Shown here in pieces: positions 16,956-25,380 of a stretch of DNA of 64,000 bases. The notes beneath the pieces are model-generated. The model ran no database searches. It was not told the DNA's origin and was given only the letters and a program-made list of their open reading frames with translations. This stretch comes from Streptomyces actuosus (GTDB lineage Bacteria > Actinomycetota > Actinomycetes > Streptomycetales > Streptomycetaceae): the NCBI RefSeq assembly GCF_016921115.1, contig NZ_JAFFZS010000026.1:49463-113462 (forward strand). The letters are read 5' to 3'. The translations under genes were made by a program, and so were the position numbers. Within the stretch, counting starts at the first letter, position 1. Each line of letters starts with the position of its first letter.

Positions 16956-17741
16956 ATGCAGACGAACCCCGCCCACACCAGTCTGGTCGCCGTCGGCGAC
17001 TCCTTCACCGAGGGCATGTCGGACCTGCTGCCCGACGGCTCCTACCGCGGCTGGGCCGACCTCCTGGCCGCCCGGATGGCCGCGCGCGCCCCCGGTTTCC
17101 GCTACGCCAATCTGGCCGTGCGCGGCAAGCTCATCGGGCAGATCGTGGAGGAGCAGGTCGGACCGGCGGCGGCGATGGGCGCCGACGTGATCACACTGGT
17201 CGGCGGCCTGAACGACACACTGCGGCCCAAGTGCGACATGGGGCGGGTGCGCGACCTGCTGACGGAGGCCGTGGAGCGACTCGCGCCCTCCTGCGAGCAG
17301 CTGGTGCTGATGCGCAGCCCGGGCCGTCGGGGACCGGTCCTGGAGCGGTTCCGGCCGCGCATGGAGGAGCTGTTCGCCTGCGTCGACGACCTGGCGGAAC
17401 GGCACGGCGCCGTCGTCGTCGACCTGTACGGCGCTGCCTCGCTCGGCGATCCGAGCCTGTGGGACGTCGACCGGCTGCACCTGACCGGGGAGGGCCACCG
17501 CCGCGTCGCGGAGGCGGTCTGGCAGGCTCTCGGCTACCCGGCGGAGGATCAGGAGTGGCACCTGGCACCGCCCCCGGGGCTGCCCCCGACCTGGCTCACC
17601 CGCCGCGTCGCCGACGTCCGCTTCACCCGGCAGCACCTGCTGCCGTGGATCGGCCGCCGCCTCACCGGCCGTTCCTCGGGCGACGGGCGCCCCGCGAAGC
17701 GCCCGGAGCTGCTGCCGTACCTGGCACCCGGCGCCGAGTGA
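16956..17741 (+). CDS. SGNH/GDSL hydrolase family protein
   Basis: A 261-residue esterase-like protein with no signal peptide. Block I is VAVGDSFTEG with the nucleophile Ser, the oxyanion Gly and Asn are in NLAVRG and GGLNDTLRP, and the catalytic Asp/His pair is in DVDRLHLTGEGHR. The ATG at 16956 is used because the preceding part of the frame is the antisense of the IS110 remnant. The C-terminal 60 residues (PPTWLTRRVADVRFTRQHLL) are typical of Streptomyces members. The substrate is unknown. Confidence 0.92.
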   Translation: MQTNPAHTSLVAVGDSFTEGMSDLLPDGSYRGWADLLAARMAARAPGFRYANLAVRGKLIGQIVEEQVGPAAAMGADVITLVGGLNDTLRPKCDMGRVRDLLTEAVERLAPSCEQLVLMRSPGRRGPVLERFRPRMEELFACVDDLAERHGAVVVDLYGAASLGDPSLWDVDRLHLTGEGHRRVAEAVWQALGYPAEDQEWHLAPPPGLPPTWLTRRVADVRFTRQHLLPWIGRRLTGRSSGDGRPAKRPELLPYLAPGAE

Positions 17742-17800
17742 CCGCGGTCTCGTATCTTCCGCCGAACCGGGGTGTGGCGCTGGCCTGCACGAACCGCCAG

Positions 17801-17806
17801 TAGAAT
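17801..17806 (+). promoter_or_regulatory. Candidate -10 element (TAGAAT) of purB
   Basis: TAGAAT lies 8 nt before the GTG start of purB. Transcription starting about 7 nt downstream would begin essentially at the GTG, and no Shine-Dalgarno is present, so purB may be read from a leaderless mRNA. The -35 region is not clear. Confidence 0.4.
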
Positions 17807-17814
17807 CTGTCCAC

Positions 17815-19257
17815 GTGACTTCAGCGCCCGCCAAGCCCCGCATCCCGAACGTCCTCGCCGGACGGTACGCCTCCGCCGAACTCGCCACGCTCTGGTCGCC
17901 CGAGCAGAAGGTGAGGCTCGAGCGCCAGCTCTGGCTCGCCGTGCTGCGGGCGCAGAGGGACCTCGGCATCGAGGTGCCGGAGCAGGCGCTCGCCGACTAC
18001 GAGCGTGTCCTCGACACCGTCGACCTGGCCTCCATCGCGGAGCGCGAGAAGGTCACGCGTCACGACGTGAAGGCCCGCATCGAGGAGTTCAACGACCTCG
18101 CCGGGCACGAGCAGGTGCACAAGGGCATGACGTCCCGCGACCTCACGGAGAACGTCGAACAGCTGCAGGTCCGCCTCTCGCTGGAGCTGATGCGCGACCG
18201 GACCGTGGCCGTCCTGGCGCGTCTCGGCAAGCTGGCCGGGGAGTACGGGGAGCTGGTCATGGCCGGCCGCTCGCACAACGTCGCCGCGCAGGCCACCACC
18301 CTCGGCAAGCGTTTCGCCACCGCCGCCGACGAGCTGCTCGTCGCCCACGGCCGCCTGGAGGAGCTGCTCGGCCGCTATCCGCTGCGCGGCATCAAGGGCC
18401 CGGTGGGCACGGCCCAGGACATGCTGGACCTGCTGGGCGGGGACGCCTCCAAGCTCGCCGACCTGGAGGGCCGGATCGCCGGGCACCTGGGCTTCGCGCA
18501 GGCCTTCACCTCGGTCGGCCAGGTCTACCCGCGCTCGCTGGACTACGAGGTCGTCACCGCGCTGGTGCAGCTGGCGGCGGCTCCGTCGTCGCTGGCGAAG
18601 ACGATCCGGCTGATGGCCGGGCACGAGCTGGTCACCGAGGGGTTCAAGCCGGGCCAGGTCGGCTCCTCGGCGATGCCGCACAAGATGAACACCCGCTCCT
18701 GCGAGCGCGTCAACGGCCTGATGGTGATCCTGCGCGGCTACGCGTCGATGACCGGCGAGCTGGCCGGCGACCAGTGGAACGAGGGCGACGTGTCGTGCTC
18801 GGTGGTCCGCCGGGTGGCCCTGCCGGACGCCTTCTTCGCCCTCGACGGCCTGCTGGAGACCTTCCTGACGGTCCTCGACGAGTTCGGTGCCTTCCCGGCG
18901 GTCGTGGCCCGCGAGCTGGACCGCTACCTGCCGTTCCTCGCCACCACCAAGGTCCTGATGGGCGCGGTGCGCGCGGGCGTGGGCCGTGAGGTCGCGCACG
19001 AGGCGATCAAGGAGAACGCCGTCGCCACCGCGCTGGCGATGCGTGAGCAGGGGGCCGAGCGCAACGACCTCCTGGACAAGCTGGCCGCCGACGAGCGACT
19101 GCCGCTCGGCCGTGAGCAGCTGGCGGAACTGATGGCCGACAAGCTGTCCTTCACGGGTGCCGCCGCCGACCAGGTCGCCGCGGTGGTCGCCCGGATCGAG
19201 GAGATCGTCAAGCAGCACCCCGAGGCGGCCGGCTACACGCCGGGGGCGATCCTCTGA
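17815..19257 (+). CDS. purB: Adenylosuccinate lyase
   Basis: A 480-residue member of the fumarase/aspartase superfamily that releases fumarate from SAICAR and adenylosuccinate in purine synthesis. The family signature is GSSAMPHKMNTRSCERV (about residues 282-298) with the catalytic serine loop. KGMTSRDLTENVEQL and the Gly-rich PLRGIKGPVGTAQD match the long, actinobacterial form. GTG 17815 is the start; a TAGAAT box immediately upstream suggests leaderless translation. A DNA glycosylase gene follows at or over the stop codon. Confidence 0.96.
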   Translation: MTSAPAKPRIPNVLAGRYASAELATLWSPEQKVRLERQLWLAVLRAQRDLGIEVPEQALADYERVLDTVDLASIAEREKVTRHDVKARIEEFNDLAGHEQVHKGMTSRDLTENVEQLQVRLSLELMRDRTVAVLARLGKLAGEYGELVMAGRSHNVAAQATTLGKRFATAADELLVAHGRLEELLGRYPLRGIKGPVGTAQDMLDLLGGDASKLADLEGRIAGHLGFAQAFTSVGQVYPRSLDYEVVTALVQLAAAPSSLAKTIRLMAGHELVTEGFKPGQVGSSAMPHKMNTRSCERVNGLMVILRGYASMTGELAGDQWNEGDVSCSVVRRVALPDAFFALDGLLETFLTVLDEFGAFPAVVARELDRYLPFLATTKVLMGAVRAGVGREVAHEAIKENAVATALAMREQGAERNDLLDKLAADERLPLGREQLAELMADKLSFTGAAADQVAAVVARIEEIVKQHPEAAGYTPGAIL

Positions 19258-19301
19258 CACGGCTCGCGCCGCAGGACCTGGAGGCCGCCCGCGACCGTCT
19301 C

Positions 19302-19799
19302 GTGCCGGACGTCGTCGCGGACGGCCTCCGCGTGCTGTTCTGCGGCATCAATCCCGGGCTGATGACGGCGGCGACGGGTCATCACTTCGCCCGCCCCGGG
19401 AACCGGTTCTGGCCGGTGCTGCACCGGTCCGGTTTCACCCCGCGCCTGATGCGACCCGCCGAGCAGGGAGAACTTCTGTCCTACGGGCTCGGCATCACCA
19501 ATGTGGTGGCACGGGCCACCGCGCGGGCGGACGAGCTGAGCACCGAGGAGCACCGGGAGGGCGGACGGCTGCTGGCCGCGAAGGTGGAGCGGTTGCGGCC
19601 CGGGTGGCTGGCGGTGGTCGGGGTGACCGCCTACCGTGCGGCGTTCGACGACCGGAAGGCGCGGGTGGGTCCCCAGGAGCGGGTCATCGGGGGCGCACGG
19701 GTGTGGGTGCTGCCGAATCCCAGTGGGCTCAACGCCCATTGGACGGCGGCGACGATGGCGGAGGAGTTCGCGCGGCTGCGCGAGGCGGCGCAGGCGTAG
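19302..19799 (+). CDS. mug: Mismatch-specific (G/U) DNA glycosylase, Mug family
   Basis: A 165-residue uracil-DNA-glycosylase-superfamily enzyme removing U or T mispaired with G. Motif 1 is FCGINPGLMTAATGHHFARPGNRFWP (GINPG with the catalytic Asn) and motif 2 is VLPNPSGLNAHW. GTG 19302 is the first standard start. The same frame continues upstream without stops to 19254, reading LTRLAPQDLEAARDRL, which looks like the normal N-terminus of the family. If so, the true start is the CTG at 19254, overlapping the purB stop as CTGA. Confidence 0.88.
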   Translation: MPDVVADGLRVLFCGINPGLMTAATGHHFARPGNRFWPVLHRSGFTPRLMRPAEQGELLSYGLGITNVVARATARADELSTEEHREGGRLLAAKVERLRPGWLAVVGVTAYRAAFDDRKARVGPQERVIGGARVWVLPNPSGLNAHWTAATMAEEFARLREAAQA

Positions 19800-19808
19800 C
19801 GGGTCGGG

Positions 19809-20249
19809 TCAGGGCGGATCCGTCTCGGTGACGGTCAGCAGGAGCCGGATCTCGTCCGCGCGGTCGCGGTCGGCGACGCCGAGGACGATCCAGCGGCCGA
19901 GCTCCGGCTCCTGCCACACGTACGCGTCCCGCACGAGATGGCTGAGGCGGGCCCACGGCTCGGGTATCGCCTCCGCCGCGATGCGCAGGCGTATCGTCTG
20001 CAGCCCCATCAGGGACGGCTCGCCCCAGCGCTCGGTGAGACGGGTGGCCAGCGCCTCCCGGTCCTCGTACAGGCGCTCCGCCTCCGTCGCGCGCACCGCG
20101 GCATCCGCGACGGGCAGCCCGTGGCTGGCCGCCAACTCGGCCGTGCGGTAGCCGGGGCCGCCGATGTCCGTGTCCCACCCGCAGTCCTCGGCGGGCAACT
20201 CCCGCGAGCACAGCACGTCGGTGGCGACGAGGTACTTCTCGATGCCCAT
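19809..20249 (-). CDS. Hypothetical protein
   Basis: A 146-residue protein of no recognised family. It opens with MGIEKYLVATDVLCSREL and has a Trp/Tyr-rich C-terminal half (EPWARLSHLVRDAYVWQEPELGRWIVLGVAD) that looks like a small alpha/beta cytosolic fold. GGAGGAC lies directly before the ATG at 20249. It converges on the glycosylase gene with a 9-nt gap. Codon use is normal for the window, so it is a real gene. Confidence 0.75.
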   Translation of the reverse strand: MGIEKYLVATDVLCSRELPAEDCGWDTDIGGPGYRTAELAASHGLPVADAAVRATEAERLYEDREALATRLTERWGEPSLMGLQTIRLRIAAEAIPEPWARLSHLVRDAYVWQEPELGRWIVLGVADRDRADEIRLLLTVTETDPP

Positions 20250-20726
20250 GTCCTCCAGTAAACCTGCCGGCACTGACAATTGGCGGGGCGTCAGAACTCG
20301 CACTTCCCGGCAGGCCGGACCTGCCCGCGCAGGACCGCGCGAGGTGCCCGCGGCCGGAACCGCCGCCCCGCACCGACGCCTTCACCCAGACGCAGCCTCC
20401 GAGCTGAGCAGGATCGGGAGAGGGCCGGAGCAGGACCGGAGAGGGTCGGGGCCGCGGTAGGCGGCCTGGCGGCCGTGCCCGGAGAGCGTAGGCCGGCCAG
20501 GCCCGGCGCGCGGGCGGTGCGGGCCCTGGCCGGGCACCGCCCGGCCGGGCCGGGAGGGCGCCCGGCCGGGCCGGGAGGGCGCCCGGGTGGTGGGAGCGCA
20601 CTCATGCGGCCGTGACGGTGTGAGTGCCGGGCTCTGCGATCCGTCGCCGCCCGGCCCGGCTCTCGCCGGTGTCCGGCGCCCCGAGTACGATCCGCCCCAC
20701 ATGCGCACGAGCTGGGAGGACGGACC
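20250..20726. repeat. Gene-free spacer with a 2 x 21-bp tandem repeat
   Basis: No gene is seen. At 20540-20581 a 21-bp unit beginning CCCGGCCGGGCCGGGAGG is present twice head to tail without mismatch. The rest is GC-rich spacer between two divergently transcribed genes, and GGGAGGAC at 20714-20721 is the ROK gene Shine-Dalgarno. Confidence 0.6.
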
Positions 20727-21884
20727 GTGGGGCGGCTGACCGGCGGGGATCCCTCGCTGCTGCGGAGGATCAACTCCGCGGTGGTGCTGCACGCGCTGCG
20801 TGCCGCGGACTGTGCGACGCTCACGGAGGTCACCCGGGTGACGGGGTTGTCCCGGCCGACCGTCGAGGGCGTCGTGGAGGACCTCATCGAGGCCGGCCTG
20901 GTCGTCGAGACGGCGGCCGAGGAGGGCGCGGCCCGGCGGCAGGGGCGTCCGGCCCGGCGGTTCCGGTTCCGGGCCGAGGCCGGGCATCTGCTGGGCCTGG
21001 AGATCGGCCCGCACCGGGTGGCCGCGCTCCTGGCGGACCTGGACGGCAAGGTGCTCGGCGCGCAGGCCCGGGATGTGGAGGAGTCCGCCGACGCCGACGA
21101 GCGGCTGGAGCGGCTGCGCGGCGCGGTGGCCGAACTGCTGCGCCGGGCCGGGGTGCCGCGCAGCTCGCTGCGGGCGGTCGGGGTGGCCACGCCGGGGATC
21201 GTGGAGGCGGACGGCACCGTGCGGCTGGGCACCGCGCTGCCCGGGTGGACGGGCCTGCCGCTGGGCGAGCGGCTGAGCCGGTCGTTCAAGTGCCCGGTGC
21301 TCGTCGAGAACGACGCCAACGCCGCCGCTGTCGCCGAGCACTGGAAGGGGTGCGCGACGGAGTCCGACGACGTGGTGTACGTACTGGCCGGGCTGAGCCC
21401 CGGGGCGGGCGCGCTGATCGGCGGGCGGCTGCACCGCGGCTTCGGCGGGGCGGCCGGCGAGATCGGGGCACTGCACCTGCTGGGCCGGGAGGCCACTCCG
21501 GAGACGCTGCTGTCGACCACCGGCCGGCCCCTGCACCCCCTCGACGAACAGGCGGTCGCGCAGGTCTTCGCACAGGCCCGCGAGGGCGACCGGCGGGCCG
21601 GTGCCGCAGTGGACCGGTTCCTCCAGCGGCTCGTGCACGACGTGGCCGCGCTGGTGCTCGCGCTCGACCCGGAGCTGGTCGTCATCGGGGGCTGGGCGGC
21701 CGGTCTGGACGGTGTCCTGGAGCCGCTGCGGCGAGAACTGGAGCGGTACTGCCTGCGGGTGCCGAAGGTCGCCCTGTCCCTGCTGGGCGAGGCGGCCGTG
21801 TCGATGGGCGCGCTGCGGCTGGCCCTGGACCACGTGGAGAAGCAGTTGTTCGCGGTGGAGGGCACGGTGACCGCGCGGCGCTGA
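20727..21884 (+). CDS. ROK family transcriptional regulator
   Basis: A 385-residue protein with an N-terminal winged helix (about residues 8-65: LLRRINSAVVLHALRAADCATLTEVTRVTGLSRPTVEGVV) and a C-terminal ROK sugar-kinase-like domain (about 85-380: GLEIGPHRVAALLADLDGKVLG, GVATPGIVEADG, VENDANAAAVAEHWKG, PGAGALIGGRLHRGFGGAAGEIGAL). The zinc-binding CxCGxxGCxE motif of classic ROK proteins is absent; at that place only HLLGREATPETLLS is found. It probably senses a sugar phosphate or related ligand. GTG start with GGGAGGAC. Confidence 0.92.
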   Translation: MGRLTGGDPSLLRRINSAVVLHALRAADCATLTEVTRVTGLSRPTVEGVVEDLIEAGLVVETAAEEGAARRQGRPARRFRFRAEAGHLLGLEIGPHRVAALLADLDGKVLGAQARDVEESADADERLERLRGAVAELLRRAGVPRSSLRAVGVATPGIVEADGTVRLGTALPGWTGLPLGERLSRSFKCPVLVENDANAAAVAEHWKGCATESDDVVYVLAGLSPGAGALIGGRLHRGFGGAAGEIGALHLLGREATPETLLSTTGRPLHPLDEQAVAQVFAQAREGDRRAGAAVDRFLQRLVHDVAALVLALDPELVVIGGWAAGLDGVLEPLRRELERYCLRVPKVALSLLGEAAVSMGALRLALDHVEKQLFAVEGTVTARR

Positions 21885-22319
21885 GCAGCCGGCGCGCCGG
21901 ACGGCGGGCGGGACGTGCGGGTCGGCCGCGCGGGATGGCCCGGCGTGCCGGGCCGGATGCCGACCGTGGTCTGCGGAGCACTCGCACGGATCGGTTTCCC
22001 CGGAGGGGGCCTACGGCCGCCCACGAGGGAGGGAACAGGGACCGCCGACCACCCGGGAGGACACGCGGGCGGGCGCCTTCCACAGGGCCCCGAGCGCCGC
22101 GGTGCTGCCGGGGCGCATGAGGGCTTCGGTGGCCCGGTGCCTGTCCGGCGGACCGGGCCGGAGGAGGCAGGCGGTGTCCGTCGCCCTGTGGAGCGATGCC
22201 CGGGACGTTCGACCGCACGGCGGAGGACGCGCCGGCGCCGGAGCGTCGGCCACCGGAGACAACGCCGTTCAGGCGGGCGATCCGGGCTCCCGTCCGCGGC
22301 ATGATCCGCCGGACGGGCG
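21885..22319. other. Gene-free spacer between convergent regulators
   Basis: About 435 bp of GC-rich sequence. Short open frames are Arg/Pro/Gly-rich and lack ribosome-binding sites; no repeat or hairpin stands out. Confidence 0.5.
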
Positions 22320-23081
22320 TCAGGAGGCCCGGCGTTCCGGTCCGTGGTGGATCTCCACGCCGCCGGTGTCGCCGAACGTCAGCCGGCAGGTGTCCGCCCG
22401 GTAGGTGGCGACGGAGAGCGCCGCGGTGCGGCCCTGGGCGAAGAAACGCGTCGTGACGACGAGGACGGGCGCCCCGGGCAGCCGGTCCAGCTCCTTGGCG
22501 TCGTCGGCGCGCGCGGAACCCAGCTCCACGGCCCGGTCCTCGCCCTCCAGGTGCAGGCGCTCCAGCTCGCGCAGCACGGCGCGGGCGCGGGCCGGTCCGG
22601 ACGGGGCGTCGATGCCGGAGAGCGCGGGCGCGGACGCCTGCGGGATGTGCAGCAGTTCTGCGGCGACGGGCTGGCCGTGCGACATCCGGGTGCGACGCAC
22701 GATGTGGACCATCTCGTCGCGGGCGGTCTCCAGCGCGTCGGCGACGGCCGCGGGCGGCACGGCGAGGGTGCAGTCGACGAGCTGCCAGTCGTCGTCGGGG
22801 GCGCCGGGCCAGGTGTGCTGCTCGGTGCCGACGGCCACTCCGACGCGGGGCGGCGCGACGGTCGTGCCGACGCCGCGGCGGCGCTGGAGGCGGCCTTCCA
22901 GTTCGAGCTGCTCCAGAGCCTGGCGGAGTGTGGCGCGCGCGACGCCGAAGCGGGCGGCCAGCTCACGTTCGTTGGGCAGGATCTCGCCCACCGCGAACTC
23001 GGAGTCGAGTGCCTCGCTGAGCACGGTCTTGAGGTGCCAGTACTTCGGTTCCGGCACCGTTTCCAGTTGCGTGGTCCCCAC
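22320..23081 (-). CDS. GntR family transcriptional regulator (HutC subfamily, UTRA domain)
   Basis: A 253-residue repressor. Residues about 14-80 are the GntR winged helix (VLSEALDSEFAVGEILPNERELAARFGVARATLRQALEQLELEGRL); residues about 95-245 are the UTRA ligand domain. The GTG at 23081 is used with GGAGGAC upstream. The ligand cannot be read from sequence; HutC-type regulators in Streptomyces often sense amino sugars or other sugars. An AT-rich promoter lies directly upstream, and no obvious target operon adjoins, so it may control distant genes. Confidence 0.9.
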   Translation of the reverse strand: MGTTQLETVPEPKYWHLKTVLSEALDSEFAVGEILPNERELAARFGVARATLRQALEQLELEGRLQRRRGVGTTVAPPRVGVAVGTEQHTWPGAPDDDWQLVDCTLAVPPAAVADALETARDEMVHIVRRTRMSHGQPVAAELLHIPQASAPALSGIDAPSGPARARAVLRELERLHLEGEDRAVELGSARADDAKELDRLPGAPVLVVTTRFFAQGRTAALSVATYRADTCRLTFGDTGGVEIHHGPERRAS

Positions 23082-23484
23082 CCTGTCCTCCGCAATCGCC
23101 GTGATCCGACGGCGTTTCCGCGCCCTTGTTTATTAAAGGTTGTTGCACTTGTCTGCGACCATAGGACGGCCCCCACCCTTGGTCAAGACCAATCCTCGAC
23201 GCTCAGCGGGCGCACCGGAGCGGCGCTCGGGAGCGTTCACGGGGCGTTCGTGCAACGCCGTATGTGTGACACGCGGGCAAAGCCCCGGACACGCCCGTCG
23301 ATCATGACCGGCCCCATCCGTCCGAGCGGCGGCGGCGCGTCCCGACCGCCTTGCGGTACCGCCGTTCGGAGCGGCGTTCACCCGGCCCCCGCGACACGAA
23401 CGGCGCCGTGCCGGCCGGGCGGGCCCCTCGGCCGCAGAATGGCCGGGCCGCCGGTGGCCGGCGGTCACTGCGACGGGAGGAACC
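23082..23484. promoter_or_regulatory. Divergent spacer with AT-rich promoter of the GntR gene
   Basis: About 400 bp. Positions 23125-23165 (CTTGTTTATTAAAGGTTGTTG) are unusually AT-rich for this genome and contain CCTTgtttattAAGG, a loose inverted repeat that could be the GntR promoter/operator. The remainder is GC-rich, and GGGAGGAA at 23475-23482 is the ribosome-binding site of the next gene. Confidence 0.4.
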
Positions 23485-24138
23485 ATGCGGTACGCGGTAC
23501 TGGGCACCGGAGAGGTCGGCCGGACCCTGGGCGGGCGACTGGTGGAGCTGGGCCACGAGGTCACGCTGGGCTCCCGCACGAAGGACAACCCGGTCGCCGT
23601 GGAGTGGGCGCGGGAGGCGGGCGACCGGGCGGCGGCCGGATCCTTCTCGGAGGCCGCCGCGGCCGGCGAGGTCGTCGTGAACGCGGTGGGCGGCCAGGTC
23701 GCGCTCGCCGCGCTGGAGGCGGCCGGCGCGCGGAACCTGGAGGGCAAGGTGCTGATCGACGTCTCGAATCCGCTGGTGTTCGAGGACGGTCAGCTGCACC
23801 TGTCACCCGTCGAGTCGGACAGTGTCGGCGAGCAGATCCAGCGGGCCTTCCCGCTCGCGCGCGTGGTGAAGACGCTCAACACCGTGAACTGCCGGGTCAT
23901 GGTGGACCCCGGGCGGGTGCCGGGCGAGCACGTGTTGTTCGTGTGCGGTGCGGACGCCTCCGCCAAGGAACAGGTCACGGCCATGCTCGGGGAGTTCGGC
24001 TGGCCGGCGGAGCGGGTGCTCGACCTGGGCGGCATCCGCGAGTCCCGCGCGGTGGAGATGTGGCTGCCCCTGTGGCTGGATCTGTCCCGCACGTTCGGGC
24101 ACGCGGACTTCAATCTTGAGCTGCGCCGGGCGCGTTGA
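23485..24138 (+). CDS. NAD(P)-binding oxidoreductase, F420:NADP-reductase-like
   Basis: A 217-residue Rossmann protein. The dinucleotide motif is VLGTGEVGRTLGGRLVELGHEVTLGSRTKD (GTGEVG, then SR to bind the NADP phosphate), followed by VVVNAVGGQVALAAL, LIDVSNPL and VVKTLNTVNCRVM. This is the layout of NADPH-dependent F420 reductase-like proteins (DinG/NPR family), but specificity for F420 is not certain. GGGAGGAA precedes the ATG. It is monocistronic. Confidence 0.85.
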   Translation: MRYAVLGTGEVGRTLGGRLVELGHEVTLGSRTKDNPVAVEWAREAGDRAAAGSFSEAAAAGEVVVNAVGGQVALAALEAAGARNLEGKVLIDVSNPLVFEDGQLHLSPVESDSVGEQIQRAFPLARVVKTLNTVNCRVMVDPGRVPGEHVLFVCGADASAKEQVTAMLGEFGWPAERVLDLGGIRESRAVEMWLPLWLDLSRTFGHADFNLELRRAR

Positions 24139-24256
24139 GGGCGGGTCGTGTCCGGCGGGCACGGCGTGCCGGTCCCACCCCAGGGGCTACCAGCGGGTAG
24201 CAATTGCTGACAAGCTGTCTACGGCGTCCGTCAGCGAGTCCCCGAGGAGCACCGCC

Positions 24257-25087
24257 ATGTCCGCCACCGTCTCCGTCCAGGTCCCCTCCGTGCACGGCCC
24301 GCGGGCCGTCACCGTCTCGTACGCACGCAAGGGGCACGGCGAACCGCTGCTCCTGCTGCACGGGATCGGCCACCACCGGCAGGCCTGGGACCCGGTGATG
24401 GACATCCTCGCCGCCGACCGGGACGTGATCGCCGTCGACCTGCCCGGTTTCGGCGCCTCCCCCGCCCTGCCCGAGGGCCTGCCGTACGACCTGGCGACGA
24501 CCACCGCGGTGTTCGGGGCGTTCTGTGCGGCGATGGATCTCGACCGGCCCCACGTGGCGGGCAACTCGCTCGGCGGCCTGCTCGCCCTGGAGCTGGGCCG
24601 GGAGAAGCTCGCGCGCTCGGTGACCGCGTTCTCCCCCGCCGGGTTCTGGTCAAAGGCCGAGCGGCGCTACGCGTTCGGTGTGCTGCTGGCGATGCGGCAC
24701 ATCTCCCGCCGCCTGCCGCTGCCGCTGGTCCGGCAGCTGTCGCTGACGACCGCCGGACGGACGGCCCTGACGAGCACCATCTATGCCCGCCCCGGACGCC
24801 GGTCGCCCGAGGCGGTGGTCGCCGAGACGCTGGCCCTGGCCCGGGCCACCGGGTTCAACGAGACACTGAAGGCCGGGACGGCCGTCCGCTTCACCGACGA
24901 CCTCGCGGAGCTGCCCGTCACCGTCGCCTGGGGCACCCGGGACCGGCTGCTGCTGCGCCGGCAGGGCATCCGCGCCAAGCAGTTGATGCCGCGCGCCCGC
25001 CTCGTACGGCTGCCCGGCTGCGGGCACTGCCCCATGAACGACGACCCGGCGCTGGTCGCTCGCGTCATCCTGGACAACAGCCGCTGA
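24257..25087 (+). CDS. Alpha/beta-fold hydrolase
   Basis: A 276-residue hydrolase. The oxyanion strand is LLLLHGIGHHRQAWDP, the nucleophile elbow is VAGNSLGGLLALEL (Ser), the acid is in VAWGTRDRLL and the base in LPGCGHCPMNDDP. It has a helical cap (SPAGFWSKAERRYAFGVLL). It resembles esterases, haloperoxidase-like and meta-cleavage hydrolases, so the substrate is open. GAGGAG lies 10 nt before ATG 24257; the frame upstream is the antisense or out-of-frame tail of the preceding gene. Confidence 0.9.
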   Translation: MSATVSVQVPSVHGPRAVTVSYARKGHGEPLLLLHGIGHHRQAWDPVMDILAADRDVIAVDLPGFGASPALPEGLPYDLATTTAVFGAFCAAMDLDRPHVAGNSLGGLLALELGREKLARSVTAFSPAGFWSKAERRYAFGVLLAMRHISRRLPLPLVRQLSLTTAGRTALTSTIYARPGRRSPEAVVAETLALARATGFNETLKAGTAVRFTDDLAELPVTVAWGTRDRLLLRRQGIRAKQLMPRARLVRLPGCGHCPMNDDPALVARVILDNSR

Positions 25088-25380
25088 CGCCGCCCGTTCA
25101 GCCCGGCCGCGCCGCGGATCCGTCGGACACCCCGCCCGCGGCCACGGCCGCGTGCCGGTGACCGCCGGCCGGGCGGTCGCCTCTGCCGCGCCCGCCAACC
25201 ACCGGGCTTTTGGGACCTCCCGGCAACAGATCACACGGAGAGCGAACGCGACCGGCCGGAGCGCCTGAACCCGTTGCGGGGACGGGCAGTTGTTCACGTG
25301 TGGTTTCCGTGGGCGCTGCGACGCCCCAGTAGGTGTGGACCCTGCACATCGGCCGAATCCCGTCCCTGGAGGGCTCTTCG

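Noticed and set aside
25285..25300. GTTCACG resembling half of a PHO box before the phoD remnant
   Set aside because: Only one repeat unit is seen; a PhoP site needs tandem units about 11 bp apart.
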